Assembly: GCF_045920555.1 (NCBI RefSeq)
Contig: NZ_CP174509.1
Span: 248,001 to 312,000 of the forward strand
DNA: 64,000 nt
Source: Pseudalkalibacillus sp045920555
GTDB lineage: Bacteria > Bacillota > Bacilli > Bacillales > Fictibacillaceae
Direction: 5' to 3'
Below the pieces are notes generated by a model, which was not told the origin of the DNA, did no database searches, and was given only the letters and a program-made list of their open reading frames with translations. Positions 34,171 through 42,820 of this stretch are shown one piece after another (within the stretch, counting starts at the first letter, position 1; every line of letters starts with the position of its first letter). The translations under genes were made by a program, and so were the position numbers.

Positions 34171-34328
34171 AGGAAAGCCCTCCCTTTTACATATAGGGTT
34201 CTTTATATATTGTTTAATAAAAGCTTCGATATAAATGTTAGGGAATCAATACCTATTCAGTTTATCATATTAGTTGGACGGAGTCTGAATGAATGATTCC
34301 AAATTGTATATAAGAGGTGTCATGCAAT

Positions 34329-34691
34329 ATGATCATTGGGATTGGTATAGATATTATTGAAATTAAACGGATCAAGCGTACATATGAACGTCAGCCAAAA
34401 CTTGCTGACCGCATTTTGACAGAGACGGAGCTCGGCTATTTCCACGCGTTGGAGCACCAAAAAAGCCTGGAGTTCCTTGCCGGAAGGTTTGCTGCAAAAG
34501 AAGCGTATGCAAAAGCGACAGGTACCGGAATCGGAGGGCGTCTTAGCTGGAAAGATGTCCAGATACTTCCGAATGATTCCGGAAAACCAGTTATTGAAGG
34601 TGGGAATCCTGAGTGGAATGCCCATGTATCCATCTCCCATAGTAAAGAATTCGCAGTTGCACAAGTAATCCTTGAAAGCTCGTCAAGCTAG
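34329..34691 (+). CDS. acpS: Holo-[acyl-carrier-protein] synthase
   Basis: Transfers 4'-phosphopantetheine from CoA to acyl carrier protein. 120 residues. Mg2+-binding Asp in GIGIDIIEI and Glu in RFAAKEAYAKA; C-terminal HVSISHSKEFAVAQVI. ATG 34329 gives the standard N-terminus MIIGIGIDI, with AGAGGTG about nine bases upstream; GTG at 34317 lies within that ribosome-binding site. Confidence 0.94.
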   Translation: MIIGIGIDIIEIKRIKRTYERQPKLADRILTETELGYFHALEHQKSLEFLAGRFAAKEAYAKATGTGIGGRLSWKDVQILPNDSGKPVIEGGNPEWNAHVSISHSKEFAVAQVILESSSS

Positions 34692-34983
34692 TCTGCATAT
34701 TGCCAGAAGTTGTCTCATATATTTGTAGTGCGGTTAGGAGGGAACGCTGAAACATATGGGCAGATGGTCGAGTGAGTGCAGCCGCTAAAGGTTTTTAACA
34801 AGGGGGTGTAGATCCAAGGAAACTGCTTGCATTCACCATGCCAGGATTTTTAAGCCTCAATTCGCACTAATATAACATTCAGGGAATTTGTGTATCCCCG
34901 TGGCGGAGCATCAAAGACCTATCTGCATGTCATATGTGAGGTCCCTCTTTTGTCATCTATATGAGGCAAAGGAGATGAAAAAT
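34692..34983 (+). other. Leader/intergenic region acpS-ydcC
   Basis: Nearly 300 bp with no convincing gene. TTAGGAGGGAACGCTGAAAC is followed by an ATG opening only 10 codons (MGRWSSECSR), a possible leader peptide. A hairpin pairing GACCT (about 34917) with AGGTC (about 34940), followed by a pyrimidine-rich run, could attenuate the downstream gene. Function unknown. Confidence 0.35.
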
Positions 34984-35988
34984 TTGAAAAGAATACTCTC
35001 GCTTCTTGTGATTGCACTTATGATCACGGCGCTTGCTGCTTGTGGGTCCAAAAGCCAGAAGGATGTATTGTCAGATTTAGAAAGAACGATGGATAAAATG
35101 TCCGGTTATAAATCCGAGGCTACAATGACCCTCCAGACTGGAGAAAATCCACTGACCTACGAGATAGAAATCTGGCATAAAAAGCCGAGTTTTTACCGGG
35201 TCAGCTTGAAGAACGCCGAAAAGGACCAAAGCCAAATGATCCTGAGAAACAGTGAAGGTGTGTTCGTGCTAACACCAGCACTCAACAAGAGCTTCAGATT
35301 CCAGAGTGATTGGCCGGAAAACAGCAGCCAGGTGTACTTGATGGAGTCTTTGATCAGCGATATTCTGATGGATGATGATCGGAATTTCAAGACTGGAGAC
35401 AATGGCTATGTATTCAATACTAAAACAAATTATCAAAATAAGAACCTTTATCAGCAAGAGATCACACTTGATAAGTCCAACTTACTCCCGAGCAAAGTGA
35501 AAGTAATGGACAAAGATTTGAAAGTCTTAGTAGATGTTAAGTTCAAGAATACGAAGTTAAATACGAAATTTGACGACGGAGCATTCGATATGGAGCGTAA
35601 CATGGAAAGTGCTCAACTGGAAGTTCCAACAATGGCAACAGGGGATAAGAACAAGAAACTCACCCCTGTATTTCCAGAATTCGTTCCTGAGGGCACGACT
35701 TTGTTGAACCAGGTCGCGAACAGCACAGGGGATGAAGTTATTCTCACATACGCGGGAGACCAATCATTCACCATCATCCAAAAGCAGGCGACTGTTGCAC
35801 CTGCAACCAAAATGCTGACGATGAACGAAGGCGAACTTGTCGATATAGGCTTTGCAGTTGGTGTGTTGAACGGTACAACACTTAGCTGGTCAGTCGATGG
35901 AGTAGATTATTACCTTGCCTCGAATGATCTGACAGAAGAAGATATGGCAGCAATCGCATCATCAATGGTGATGGCGCAAGGAAAATGA
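34984..35988 (+). CDS. ydcC: LolA-like outer-surface lipoprotein, YdcC-like
   Basis: 334-residue lipoprotein: signal peptide ending ALAAC, lipidated Cys, then a LolA/YdcC-type open beta-barrel domain (MILRNSEGVFVLTPALNKSF in part) and a C-terminal domain of about 110 residues. In B. subtilis ydcC is a mother-cell sporulation gene. TTG 34984 (TTG AAA AGA) is preferred because AAAGGAG sits nine bases before it; ATG 34975 directly abuts the ribosome-binding site. Confidence 0.82.
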   Translation: MKRILSLLVIALMITALAACGSKSQKDVLSDLERTMDKMSGYKSEATMTLQTGENPLTYEIEIWHKKPSFYRVSLKNAEKDQSQMILRNSEGVFVLTPALNKSFRFQSDWPENSSQVYLMESLISDILMDDDRNFKTGDNGYVFNTKTNYQNKNLYQQEITLDKSNLLPSKVKVMDKDLKVLVDVKFKNTKLNTKFDDGAFDMERNMESAQLEVPTMATGDKNKKLTPVFPEFVPEGTTLLNQVANSTGDEVILTYAGDQSFTIIQKQATVAPATKMLTMNEGELVDIGFAVGVLNGTTLSWSVDGVDYYLASNDLTEEDMAAIASSMVMAQGK

Positions 35989-35993
35989 TGGAT

Positions 35994-36041
35994 GACAGGC
36001 TGGAAGAATAGAACTGATATTCTTTTAAGCCTGTTTTTTTG
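35994..36041 (+). terminator. Terminator of ydcC
   Basis: GACAGGCT and AGCCTG plus T7 enclose a second perfect stem AAGAATA/TATTCTT, making one long hairpin. Confidence 0.85.
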
Positions 36042-36050
36042 TTGAATAGC

Positions 36051-36136
36051 GGTGCCTCAAGGGTTCTCAAATGGTGCCAGGTACCGCACGAGAACCCAAC
36101 GGGGGCAAGGCATCTGAATCGGTGCCTGGTACACGA
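36051..36136. repeat. Cruciform-forming repeat with GGTGCC motifs
   Basis: GGTGCCT (36051-36057) and GGGTTCTC (36061-36068) pair with GAGAACCC (36090-36097) and AGGCATC (36108-36114). GGTGCC occurs three times, at 36051, 36073 (as GGTGCCAGGTACC) and 36121 (as GGTGCCTGGTACA). It looks like an extragenic palindromic repeat between ydcC and alr. Confidence 0.55.
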
Positions 36137-36245
36137 TGATGAAACACCAGCCAAACACAATATATAAACCTCCAAAAATAAATTTACCGTTACGAAATGG
36201 TTATGTACAATAGAAGGAAAATAGTTTGGGCTGGGAGTCGTTTTC

Positions 36246-37403
36246 ATGCAATTTTACAGACCTACTTGGGCAGAAATCAATTTAAACCACATTATAGATA
36301 ACTACCTTCATATACAAAACCATTTAAAAGGCGGAACGAAAGTGATGGCGATTGTAAAGGCTGATGGATATGGACATGGTGCCGTACAAGTCGCCAGCAA
36401 CCTGATAGAAAATGGTGTGGATCACTTAGGTGTAGCTCTATTGGATGAAGCGATTGCGCTAAGAAGATCCGGAATCGAGACGCCGATCCATGTTCTAGGC
36501 TGGATTGATCCTGAATATGCTTCAATAGCTGCACAATACAACGTTTCATTAACCGTTTTTCAATCAGAATGGCTGCAAAGTCTAGGTGAAATTGAAGGTG
36601 AATTAAAGCTTCATATCAAGTTTGACACTGGTATGGGCCGTATAGGTATAAATGATGAGAATGAGGCAAAGATAATAATTAATCAAGTTAAACAAAATCA
36701 GAGTTTGAAGTTAGAGGGCGTTTTCTCACATCTTGCAACAGCTGATGAACTAGACTCAGAGCTTGTGGATCGTCAAATGGATCGCTTTTCGAAGTACCTC
36801 TCTCTTTTAGAAGATGAAGGCGTATCTCCGGAGCTCATTCATTTCGGAAACAGTGCCGGGGCTATTCGTTTTCCGGAGTATAGACAACATTATGTCCGGG
36901 TTGGAATTTCGCTTTATGGCCTTTCTCCCTCAGAGGAGATTAAAAGTGTCTTGCCATTTCCTCTTAAACAAGCTTTTTCATTACACAGTAAGTTGACCCA
37001 TGTAAAAAAAATCAAACCTGGAGATACCTTAAGTTACGGGGCGACTTATCGTGCGGAAAAGGAAGAGTGGATTGGAACGGTACCTATCGGATATGCAGAT
37101 GGTTGGTTTCGAAGATATGCCGAAAAAGGTTCAGTCCTCGTCAACGGTCAATTGGCAAAAATCGTCGGCCGCATCTGTATGGATCAGCTTATGGTGAAAC
37201 TGCCATATAAGGTTGCCGTGGGAACTGAAGTCATACTTTTGGGACATCAAGGATCTGAGGCGATAACCATTGATGATGTTGCAAACCAAAATGGAACGAT
37301 CAACTATGAAATACCCTGCGCGATCTCCTCTCGAGTGCCGAGAATTTACAAAAAAAACAACAAAATCATTGAAACAATGAATCAAACTTTAAATAATTCG
37401 TAA
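36246..37403 (+). CDS. alr: Alanine racemase
   Basis: PLP-dependent interconversion of L- and D-Ala for the cell wall. 385 residues. PLP-binding Lys38 in AIVKADGYGHG; catalytic Tyr in SYGATYR; CMDQLMV in the C-terminal beta domain. Corresponds to B. subtilis alrA (dal) by position next to ydcC and ndoAI. The C-terminus is Asn/Lys-rich. TGGGAGTCG lies upstream of the ATG. Confidence 0.94.
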   Translation: MQFYRPTWAEINLNHIIDNYLHIQNHLKGGTKVMAIVKADGYGHGAVQVASNLIENGVDHLGVALLDEAIALRRSGIETPIHVLGWIDPEYASIAAQYNVSLTVFQSEWLQSLGEIEGELKLHIKFDTGMGRIGINDENEAKIIINQVKQNQSLKLEGVFSHLATADELDSELVDRQMDRFSKYLSLLEDEGVSPELIHFGNSAGAIRFPEYRQHYVRVGISLYGLSPSEEIKSVLPFPLKQAFSLHSKLTHVKKIKPGDTLSYGATYRAEKEEWIGTVPIGYADGWFRRYAEKGSVLVNGQLAKIVGRICMDQLMVKLPYKVAVGTEVILLGHQGSEAITIDDVANQNGTINYEIPCAISSRVPRIYKKNNKIIETMNQTLNNS

Positions 37404-37454
37404 ATTATTAAAGGAAATCGGCTGAAAATGGCGAATGGATATACGGAGATTGCT

Positions 37455-37483
37455 TTGCAAAATTGCGTATAGGATGGTACTAT
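37455..37483 (+). promoter_or_regulatory. Sigma-A promoter of ndoAI-ndoA
   Basis: TTGCAA (37455-37460), 17 bases, TACTAT (37478-37483), about 50 bases before the antitoxin gene. Confidence 0.6.
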
Positions 37484-37532
37484 TAATAGGGGATTTTAAG
37501 AGAGCGTAGCAGTTAGCTGGAGGTGGATTTTT

Positions 37533-37811
37533 GTGTCAGATTTGAACACAAAGAGAATTGTCATAAGCTTACCGGAGCAACTGATAAAAGAGGTGGACGG
37601 AGCGATTATGAACGAAAACTTGAACAGAAGCGAGTTTATTCATCAGGCAACCAAAATGTATCTGCGAGAACGGGAGAGCAGCCATATCCGCGAGTCAATG
37701 CGCCAAGGGTATAAGGAAATGGCGAAAATCAATTTGAACATTGCATCAGAAGCCTTTCTTGCTGAGGAGGAAGCTGATCTAACTTTGGACCGCTTAGTAA
37801 GCGGGGTGTAA
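37533..37811 (+). CDS. ndoAI: Antitoxin EndoAI (MazE-like, ribbon-helix-helix)
   Basis: 92-residue antitoxin: an N-terminal ribbon-helix-helix (KRIVISLPEQLIKEVD...NRSEFIHQATKMYL) that binds DNA as a dimer, and an acidic C-terminal tail (FLAEEEADLTLDRLVSGV) that blocks the toxin's active site. GTG start with GGAGGTGG about ten bases upstream. Four bases separate it from the toxin gene. Confidence 0.92.
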   Translation: MSDLNTKRIVISLPEQLIKEVDGAIMNENLNRSEFIHQATKMYLRERESSHIRESMRQGYKEMAKINLNIASEAFLAEEEADLTLDRLVSGV

Positions 37812-37815
37812 TGAT

Positions 37816-38166
37816 TTGATAGTGAAGCGTGGCGACGTTTACTTTGCAGATCTTTCTCCAGTAGTAGGGTCGGAGCAAGGAGGTATCCGGCCGGTATTGA
37901 TCATACAGAATGATATCGGTAACCGGTTTAGTCCGACAGTAATCGTCGCGGCCATTACAGCCCAGATTCAAAAGGCTAAACTACCTACTCACGTAGAAAT
38001 CAGCGCTAAAAAATATAAGTTCGAACGAGACTCTGTCATCTTACTAGAACAAATCCGGACGATAGACAAACAAAGATTAACAGACAAAATAACACATCTA
38101 GACGATGAAATGATGAAAAAAGTTGATGATGCTCTCCAGATCAGCCTGGGGCTCATCGATTTTTAA
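37816..38166 (+). CDS. ndoA: Endoribonuclease EndoA (MazF family toxin)
   Basis: 116-residue mRNA interferase; the B. subtilis enzyme cuts at UACAU. N-terminal VKRGDVYFADLSPVVGSEQGGIRPVLIIQ and the catalytic Arg/Thr region (GIRPV, VAAITAQI) are intact. Starts at TTG, with AGCGGGGTG upstream at the end of the antitoxin gene, limiting toxin yield. Directly upstream of the sigma-B module as in B. subtilis. Confidence 0.95.
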   Translation: MIVKRGDVYFADLSPVVGSEQGGIRPVLIIQNDIGNRFSPTVIVAAITAQIQKAKLPTHVEISAKKYKFERDSVILLEQIRTIDKQRLTDKITHLDDEMMKKVDDALQISLGLIDF

Positions 38167-38182
38167 CCGTCATGACAGAGTA

Positions 38183-38210
38183 AGCTGCTGATTTTACCAG
38201 CGGCTTTTTT
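38183..38210 (+). terminator. Terminator of ndoAI-ndoA
   Basis: AGCTGCTG (38183-38190) and CAGCGGCT (38198-38205) followed by T5-6. Confidence 0.85.
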
Positions 38211-38565
38211 ACATTTAAAGAAAGTTTTGACTTGCTTCAATATAAGTGCAACTAAGGCTTAGCCTCGCGCAAATGGCCTGGCTGCCAAGTTTTCATTATA
38301 CATAAATTTGGATCTATAACCCGAATGGAAGTACTAAAAGTTGTGTCATTAGCTCCTACCCTTTACGTATCATGGCGTTTAAAGGGTTTTGCTTTCCCAA
38401 GCCCTATGCCTTCTGACAAAAAATGCAATTTGAGACGAAGAGTTTAGTGTCAGAATGGGCATTGACTCGAATGTAAAATTGTGCCTCAAAGGTGAAAAGG
38501 ATTGAAAGATTTAGACAATAATGAAATAATGTTTTCATGGAGAATTTTTGATCGGAGGGTACGGG
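38211..38565 (+). other. Intergenic region ndoA-rsbR with a likely sigma-A promoter
   Basis: No gene seen in 355 bp. TTGAAA (38502-38507), 17 bases, AATAAT (38525-38530) is the likely rsbR promoter. The upstream part has short self-complementary pieces (GGCTTAGCC, TGGCCTGGCTGCCA near 38255-38290) and may be an old repeat; nothing coding is supported. Confidence 0.5.
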
Positions 38566-39390
38566 ATGTATTCGACAATAAACGAAGTTATAAAACATAA
38601 CCGTTCATTTATTGAAGAAGAATGGCAGTCACAGATGCTGCAATTTAGAGAAGATGAGCGTGAATTAAACAGTGTTACGAACGAAGTATATAAAAACTCT
38701 AATACAGAGTTCATAGATAATTTATTGAAGCATGTTATAGATGGCCAAGAAGAGATAAGCTCAGACCTTCAAGACTTCTTCGAAAGAACTGTCCAGATCG
38801 GATGGCCTTTAAGTTATGTTACGAAGGGCCTTCAGCTTTTTCGCCGAATTGGATTGAAAACCATCGTTAATGAAAAAGAAAACATTGATGATGTCATGGA
38901 TACGTTCGAGTTTTTCGATCGGACGATAGATACCCTCTATGAAAAAATTGTAACGTATTCCACTCAGAATTGGAAAGATACAATATCAGTTCAGAAGAAA
39001 GCTTTGCTCGAATTATCAGCACCACTGATCCCTGTTTTTGAGAGTATCAGTGTAATGCCTCTGATTGGAACGATTGACACAGAACGGGCAAAACTGATTA
39101 TGGAGAATCTGTTGGATGGTGTCATAAAAAATCGCTCTCAGGTGGTATTGATTGATATAACAGGCGTTCCTGTAGTCGATACGATGGTCGCCCATCACAT
39201 AATCCAAGCAGCAGAAGCAGTAAGGTTGATTGGATCAAAATGCATTCTTGTCGGAATCCGTCCGGAAATTGCCCAAACTATCGTTAACCTTGGAATCGAT
39301 TTAAGTGAATTCCCTACAAGAAGTACTCTTCTTAAAGGAATCGAAGCAGCACTAGAATTAACGAATAAAAAAATAGAAGCCTTATCCTAG
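38566..39390 (+). CDS. rsbR: Stressosome protein RsbR (RsbRA)
   Basis: 274 residues: an N-terminal non-haem globin-like sensory domain (about 1-145) and a C-terminal STAS domain with the phosphoacceptor region VLIDITGVPVVDT. Together with RsbS it forms the stressosome that holds RsbT. ATG 38566 has CGGAGGG upstream; an in-frame ATG 18 bases earlier is less well placed. First gene of the eight-gene sigma-B operon. Confidence 0.93.
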   Translation: MYSTINEVIKHNRSFIEEEWQSQMLQFREDERELNSVTNEVYKNSNTEFIDNLLKHVIDGQEEISSDLQDFFERTVQIGWPLSYVTKGLQLFRRIGLKTIVNEKENIDDVMDTFEFFDRTIDTLYEKIVTYSTQNWKDTISVQKKALLELSAPLIPVFESISVMPLIGTIDTERAKLIMENLLDGVIKNRSQVVLIDITGVPVVDTMVAHHIIQAAEAVRLIGSKCILVGIRPEIAQTIVNLGIDLSEFPTRSTLLKGIEAALELTNKKIEALS

Positions 39391-39402
39391 GGGGGACTAC
39401 GG

Positions 39403-39759
39403 ATGAGAGTACCAATTCTTAAACTACATGAATACTTATTGATCTCAATTCAAGTCGAACTTGATGATAAGACTGCTTTGCAATTCCAGGAAGATTTATT
39501 AAGTAAGATCCATGACACGGGCGCTAAAGGAATTGTCATAGATCTTACTTCAGTGGACATGGTCGATTCCTTCATTGCAAAGGTACTTGGTGATGTCGTC
39601 AAGATGTCGAATTTGATGGGTGCTAGAGTGGTTTTGACTGGGATACAACCACCTGTAGCCATAACATTGATCGATCTTGGCATCAATATGAGAGATGTGC
39701 CAACTGCATTAGATTTAGAACAGGGGCTAGATAAATTACAACAGGACATGGAGGGATGA
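39403..39759 (+). CDS. rsbS: Stressosome scaffold RsbS
   Basis: 118-residue single STAS domain. The probable RsbT-phosphorylated Ser is residue 56 in DMVDSFIAKVLGD. GGGGGACTAC precedes the ATG. It ends by overlapping the region of the rsbT ribosome-binding site. Confidence 0.94.
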   Translation: MRVPILKLHEYLLISIQVELDDKTALQFQEDLLSKIHDTGAKGIVIDLTSVDMVDSFIAKVLGDVVKMSNLMGARVVLTGIQPPVAITLIDLGINMRDVPTALDLEQGLDKLQQDMEG

Positions 39760-39761
39760 CT

Positions 39762-40163
39762 ATGGCCGTCCAATCCTGTGTAGATGTTCGTAATGAATGG
39801 GATATTGTCAGTGCGCGTCAATTAGGCAGGGATCTAGCGAAAGATCTTGGTTTTTCAAGTGTTGATCAAGCTAGGATTACGACAGCGATATCCGAATTAG
39901 CAAGAAACATATATCTATATGCAGGGAACGGAAGAATCTGTATCGAGCCGATTGAGGAAGGAAACCGAAGAGGCCTTCGAATCGTCGCCAATGATACCGG
40001 CCCTGGAATTCAAGATATACGTAAAGTAATGGAAGATGGATATACAACATCTGGTGGACTGGGAGCTGGTCTTCCAGGGGTGAAAAGACTTATGGATGAA
40101 TTTGCAATTCAGTCTACAGTAGATGTAGGTACAGAAATTTATATAACGAAATGGCTCCGCTAG
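39762..40163 (+). CDS. rsbT: Switch kinase RsbT
   Basis: 133-residue GHKL-type serine kinase that phosphorylates RsbR/RsbS and activates RsbU when released. The N-box ARNIYLYAG and G-box NDTGPGI...GGLGAGLPGV are present. ATG 39762 gives GGAGGG a seven-base spacing and an N-terminus like B. subtilis RsbT (QSCV..EWDIV). The end overlaps the rsbU leader. Confidence 0.94.
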   Translation: MAVQSCVDVRNEWDIVSARQLGRDLAKDLGFSSVDQARITTAISELARNIYLYAGNGRICIEPIEEGNRRGLRIVANDTGPGIQDIRKVMEDGYTTSGGLGAGLPGVKRLMDEFAIQSTVDVGTEIYITKWLR

Positions 40164-40174
40164 GAGGATCGCAG

Positions 40175-41188
40175 ATGTTGGGGGATAAAGGTTTATTAGT
40201 AGAAAGATATGAGCAGTTTTTATCTGCTTATTTAAGCGGCAGAACAGAACAAGCCCTATATAAAGCTCAACAATTCAGCCGGAAAATGATAGAACAAAAC
40301 ATTTCCCCTGAAGAAGTGATCAATATTCATTATACGGTGCTGGAATCACTGAACGGAGATATTCCCGAACAGGTGAAAGACTCATTTGATTTCTTAATTG
40401 AAGTCATGATGGGATATGGTATGGCTTATCGGGAACATCAAATACTTCGTGATAAACAATTGGCTCTAGAATCCGAGATAGAGGTAGCTGCTAGTATGCA
40501 GCAGACTCTTCTTCAAGGGGAAGTGCCGAAAGTCGATGCATTGAAAATCGGCGTAATCAGTAAGGCAGCTAAGAAAATGAGCGGGGATTACTATCACTTT
40601 GTACAAAACAGTCCTGAATCGATCAGTGTTGCTGTTGCGGACGTCATCGGCAAGGGCGTACCCGCAGCTCTTTGCATGTCCATGATCAAATATGCGATGG
40701 ACAGTTTACCTGAACAACAAAACAACCCAAGTATCGTTCTTGAAAACTTAAACCGTGTGGTGGAACAGAACGTTGATCCCACCATGTTTATTACGATGTT
40801 TTATGGTCATTACAACACAGACCTTCATCGCTTTTTTTATGCTGGTGCCGGTCATGAGCCGGGTTTTTACTACAATGCTTTAACAGATGATTTCGAAGAA
40901 TTCACTGCCAAAGGTCTTGTATTAGGTGTGTCCCGAAATACGAAATATAAGCAATATGAAAAGAAAATTGAAGTCGGAGACATGATCATCCTGCTTTCGG
41001 ACGGTGTCACAGAGTGTCGGACAAGCAGTGGGTTCATTTCTAGAGATGAAGTGATTTCATTGATTCGTTCCCACATGCATTTATCACCACAAGAAATCGT
41101 AGATAATGTCTACGCTGAATTGGAACAATTACAGGAATTTGAATTAAGGGATGATTTTACCTTAATAATTTTAAAAAGAGCGGTTTAG
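40175..41188 (+). CDS. rsbU: Serine phosphatase RsbU
   Basis: 337 residues: N-terminal RsbT-binding four-helix domain (to about 85) and a PP2C-type phosphatase domain (metal Asp in SGDYYHF and VADVIGKG; C-terminal LRDDFTLIILKR). Dephosphorylates RsbV-P under environmental stress. ATG 40175 with TAGGAGGATCG is preferred over ATG 40151. Its stop codon overlaps the sigma-B-like promoter of the downstream genes. Confidence 0.94.
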   Translation: MLGDKGLLVERYEQFLSAYLSGRTEQALYKAQQFSRKMIEQNISPEEVINIHYTVLESLNGDIPEQVKDSFDFLIEVMMGYGMAYREHQILRDKQLALESEIEVAASMQQTLLQGEVPKVDALKIGVISKAAKKMSGDYYHFVQNSPESISVAVADVIGKGVPAALCMSMIKYAMDSLPEQQNNPSIVLENLNRVVEQNVDPTMFITMFYGHYNTDLHRFFYAGAGHEPGFYYNALTDDFEEFTAKGLVLGVSRNTKYKQYEKKIEVGDMIILLSDGVTECRTSSGFISRDEVISLIRSHMHLSPQEIVDNVYAELEQLQEFELRDDFTLIILKRAV

Positions 41189-41208
41189 TTTCAAATAACT
41201 TGTGGTAT
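41183..41208 (+). promoter_or_regulatory. Sigma-B promoter upstream of rsbV
   Basis: GTTTAG (41183-41188), 14 bases, TGGTAT (41203-41208). The sigma-B consensus is GTTTAA-N12/15-GGGTAT. As in B. subtilis it would make rsbV-rsbW-sigB-rsbX autoregulated. The -35 includes the rsbU stop codon. Confidence 0.75.
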
Positions 41209-41251
41209 TGATAAAGTAATGCATTCTTATATATTAAGGGGGAAGTCGAAG

Positions 41252-41587
41252 ATGAATTTACAGATCCAAAAGAAAGACACAGATAATCATATAGATGAAT
41301 TGGTCCTAATCGGTGAGGTAGATGCTTATACAGCACCCAAACTGAAAGAAACATTGCTGGAATCTACACAAAAGCAAGGACAAAAAGTCGTTGTCGATCT
41401 CAGCGGTGTTCAATATATGGATAGTACTGGACTTGGCGTATTCGTAGGCGCTCTAAAATCCTCACAACAATCTGGGAGTACCCTGACTTTGACAGGTATG
41501 ACCGAACGTGTTGAAAGGTTGTTCGAAATCACGGGCCTCACAGAAGTGATAAACATCGAGAACACCCAAGAGGAGGAGGCGCGATGA
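41252..41587 (+). CDS. rsbV: Anti-anti-sigma factor RsbV
   Basis: 111-residue STAS domain. Ser58 in QYMDSTGLGVFVG is the expected RsbW phosphorylation site. Unphosphorylated RsbV binds RsbW and frees sigma-B. AAGGGGGAAG precedes ATG 41252. Overlaps rsbW by four bases (ATGA). Confidence 0.95.
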   Translation: MNLQIQKKDTDNHIDELVLIGEVDAYTAPKLKETLLESTQKQGQKVVVDLSGVQYMDSTGLGVFVGALKSSQQSGSTLTLTGMTERVERLFEITGLTEVINIENTQEEEAR

Positions 41588-42057
41588 GTGATGTTATCGA
41601 AATGGTGATTCCGGCAAAGCCAGATTTTGTTGGCGTAGCAAGGTTAACGGTTTCTGGTATAGCTAGTAGAATGGGTTATACATTTGACGAGATCGAAGAC
41701 ATTAAAATCGCAGTTTCTGAAGCGATTACGAATGCAGTAAATCACGCATACGGCACAGAGGATGAGGGTGAAATCCGCCTGTACTATGGCATGTATGACG
41801 ATAAGCTTGAAATCACTGTCATGGATAAAGGGAAAAGTTTCGATGTAGAAACAACAAAACTTAGTACTGGTCCAGTCAACGGAAAGCCTATCGAGCAAAT
41901 TAATGAAGGAGGGTTGGGTCTTTTCTTGATTGAGACGCTAATGGACAAAGTGGATATTAGCGATGAAGCAGGAGTGGTAGTCATAATGACGAAATACCTA
42001 AACAGAGATGGGGTGGATGAAAGTGTCGACCAATACAAGTCAGCCCCCTCACAATAA
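41584..42057 (+). CDS. rsbW: Anti-sigma-B factor and kinase RsbW
   Basis: 157-residue GHKL serine kinase. N-box EAITNAVNHAY, G1 MDKGKSFD and G2 NEGGLGLFLIETLMD are complete. Binds sigma-B when RsbV is phosphorylated. Overlaps rsbV by 4 bases and sigB by about 35, a tightly coupled arrangement. Confidence 0.95.
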   Translation: MSDVIEMVIPAKPDFVGVARLTVSGIASRMGYTFDEIEDIKIAVSEAITNAVNHAYGTEDEGEIRLYYGMYDDKLEITVMDKGKSFDVETTKLSTGPVNGKPIEQINEGGLGLFLIETLMDKVDISDEAGVVVIMTKYLNRDGVDESVDQYKSAPSQ

Positions 42058-42820
42058 GGACTTCGTCTACGAGTTATTGGAACAACTGCGAGAAGATCCT
42101 GAAAACCAGGAAATCCAAACCATTCTTGTTGAACATTATCAAGATTTGGTCCATTCACTTGCTCGTAAATTTTCGAAAGGGAAAAGCATCCACGATGACT
42201 TAGTGCAAGTCGGCATGATTGGTCTTCTGGCTGCTTTTCGACGTTATGATCCTGAGTTTGGAAGAAGCTTCGAATCGTTCGCGGTTCCGACGATCATCGG
42301 AGAAATCAAACGCTTCATCCGTGATAAAACATGGAGTGTGCATGTACCGCGAAGGATCAAAGAGCTAAGTCCAAGGATTAAACGGGCAGTTGAAGAACTT
42401 ACAAATGAATTGCAACGTTCACCTAAGGTTGCTGAAATTGCCGATTATCTAGAATCTTCTGAGGAAGAAATCCTGGAAACGATGGAAATGGGTAAAAGTT
42501 ATCAAGCCCTTTCGGTCGACAGTTCGATCGAAGCTGACCAGGAAGGAAGTACGGTTACTCTCTTGGACCTTGTCGGAAGTACAGAAAGCGGTTATGAACA
42601 AACAGATCAGCGCATGTTGCTGCAAAAAGCTTTTCATGTATTATCAGAACGAGAACAACAGATATTGAAATGCACTTATTTTGAAAATTTAAGTCAAAAA
42701 GAAACAGGTAAACGCTTGAATATTTCACAGATGCATGTATCGAGATTACAACGTAGAGCACTTGAAAAGTTGAAGGATGCAATACGTGTCGATCCTTCGG
42801 AGGCACTGAATCATGATTGA
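42023..42820 (+). CDS. sigB: General stress sigma factor SigB
   Basis: 265-residue SigB/F/G-type sigma factor: region 2 (DLVQVGMIGLLAAFRRYDPEFG), the highly conserved EIKRFIRDKTWSVHVPRRIKE (in part), region 3 and region 4 (QKETGKRLNISQMHVSRLQRR). I choose GTG 42023, six bases after GGGGTGG; ATG 42017 and ATG 42008 are possible but badly spaced. 265 residues equals the B. subtilis length to within one. Overlaps rsbW and rsbX. Confidence 0.95.
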   Translation: MSTNTSQPPHNKDFVYELLEQLREDPENQEIQTILVEHYQDLVHSLARKFSKGKSIHDDLVQVGMIGLLAAFRRYDPEFGRSFESFAVPTIIGEIKRFIRDKTWSVHVPRRIKELSPRIKRAVEELTNELQRSPKVAEIADYLESSEEEILETMEMGKSYQALSVDSSIEADQEGSTVTLLDLVGSTESGYEQTDQRMLLQKAFHVLSEREQQILKCTYFENLSQKETGKRLNISQMHVSRLQRRALEKLKDAIRVDPSEALNHD

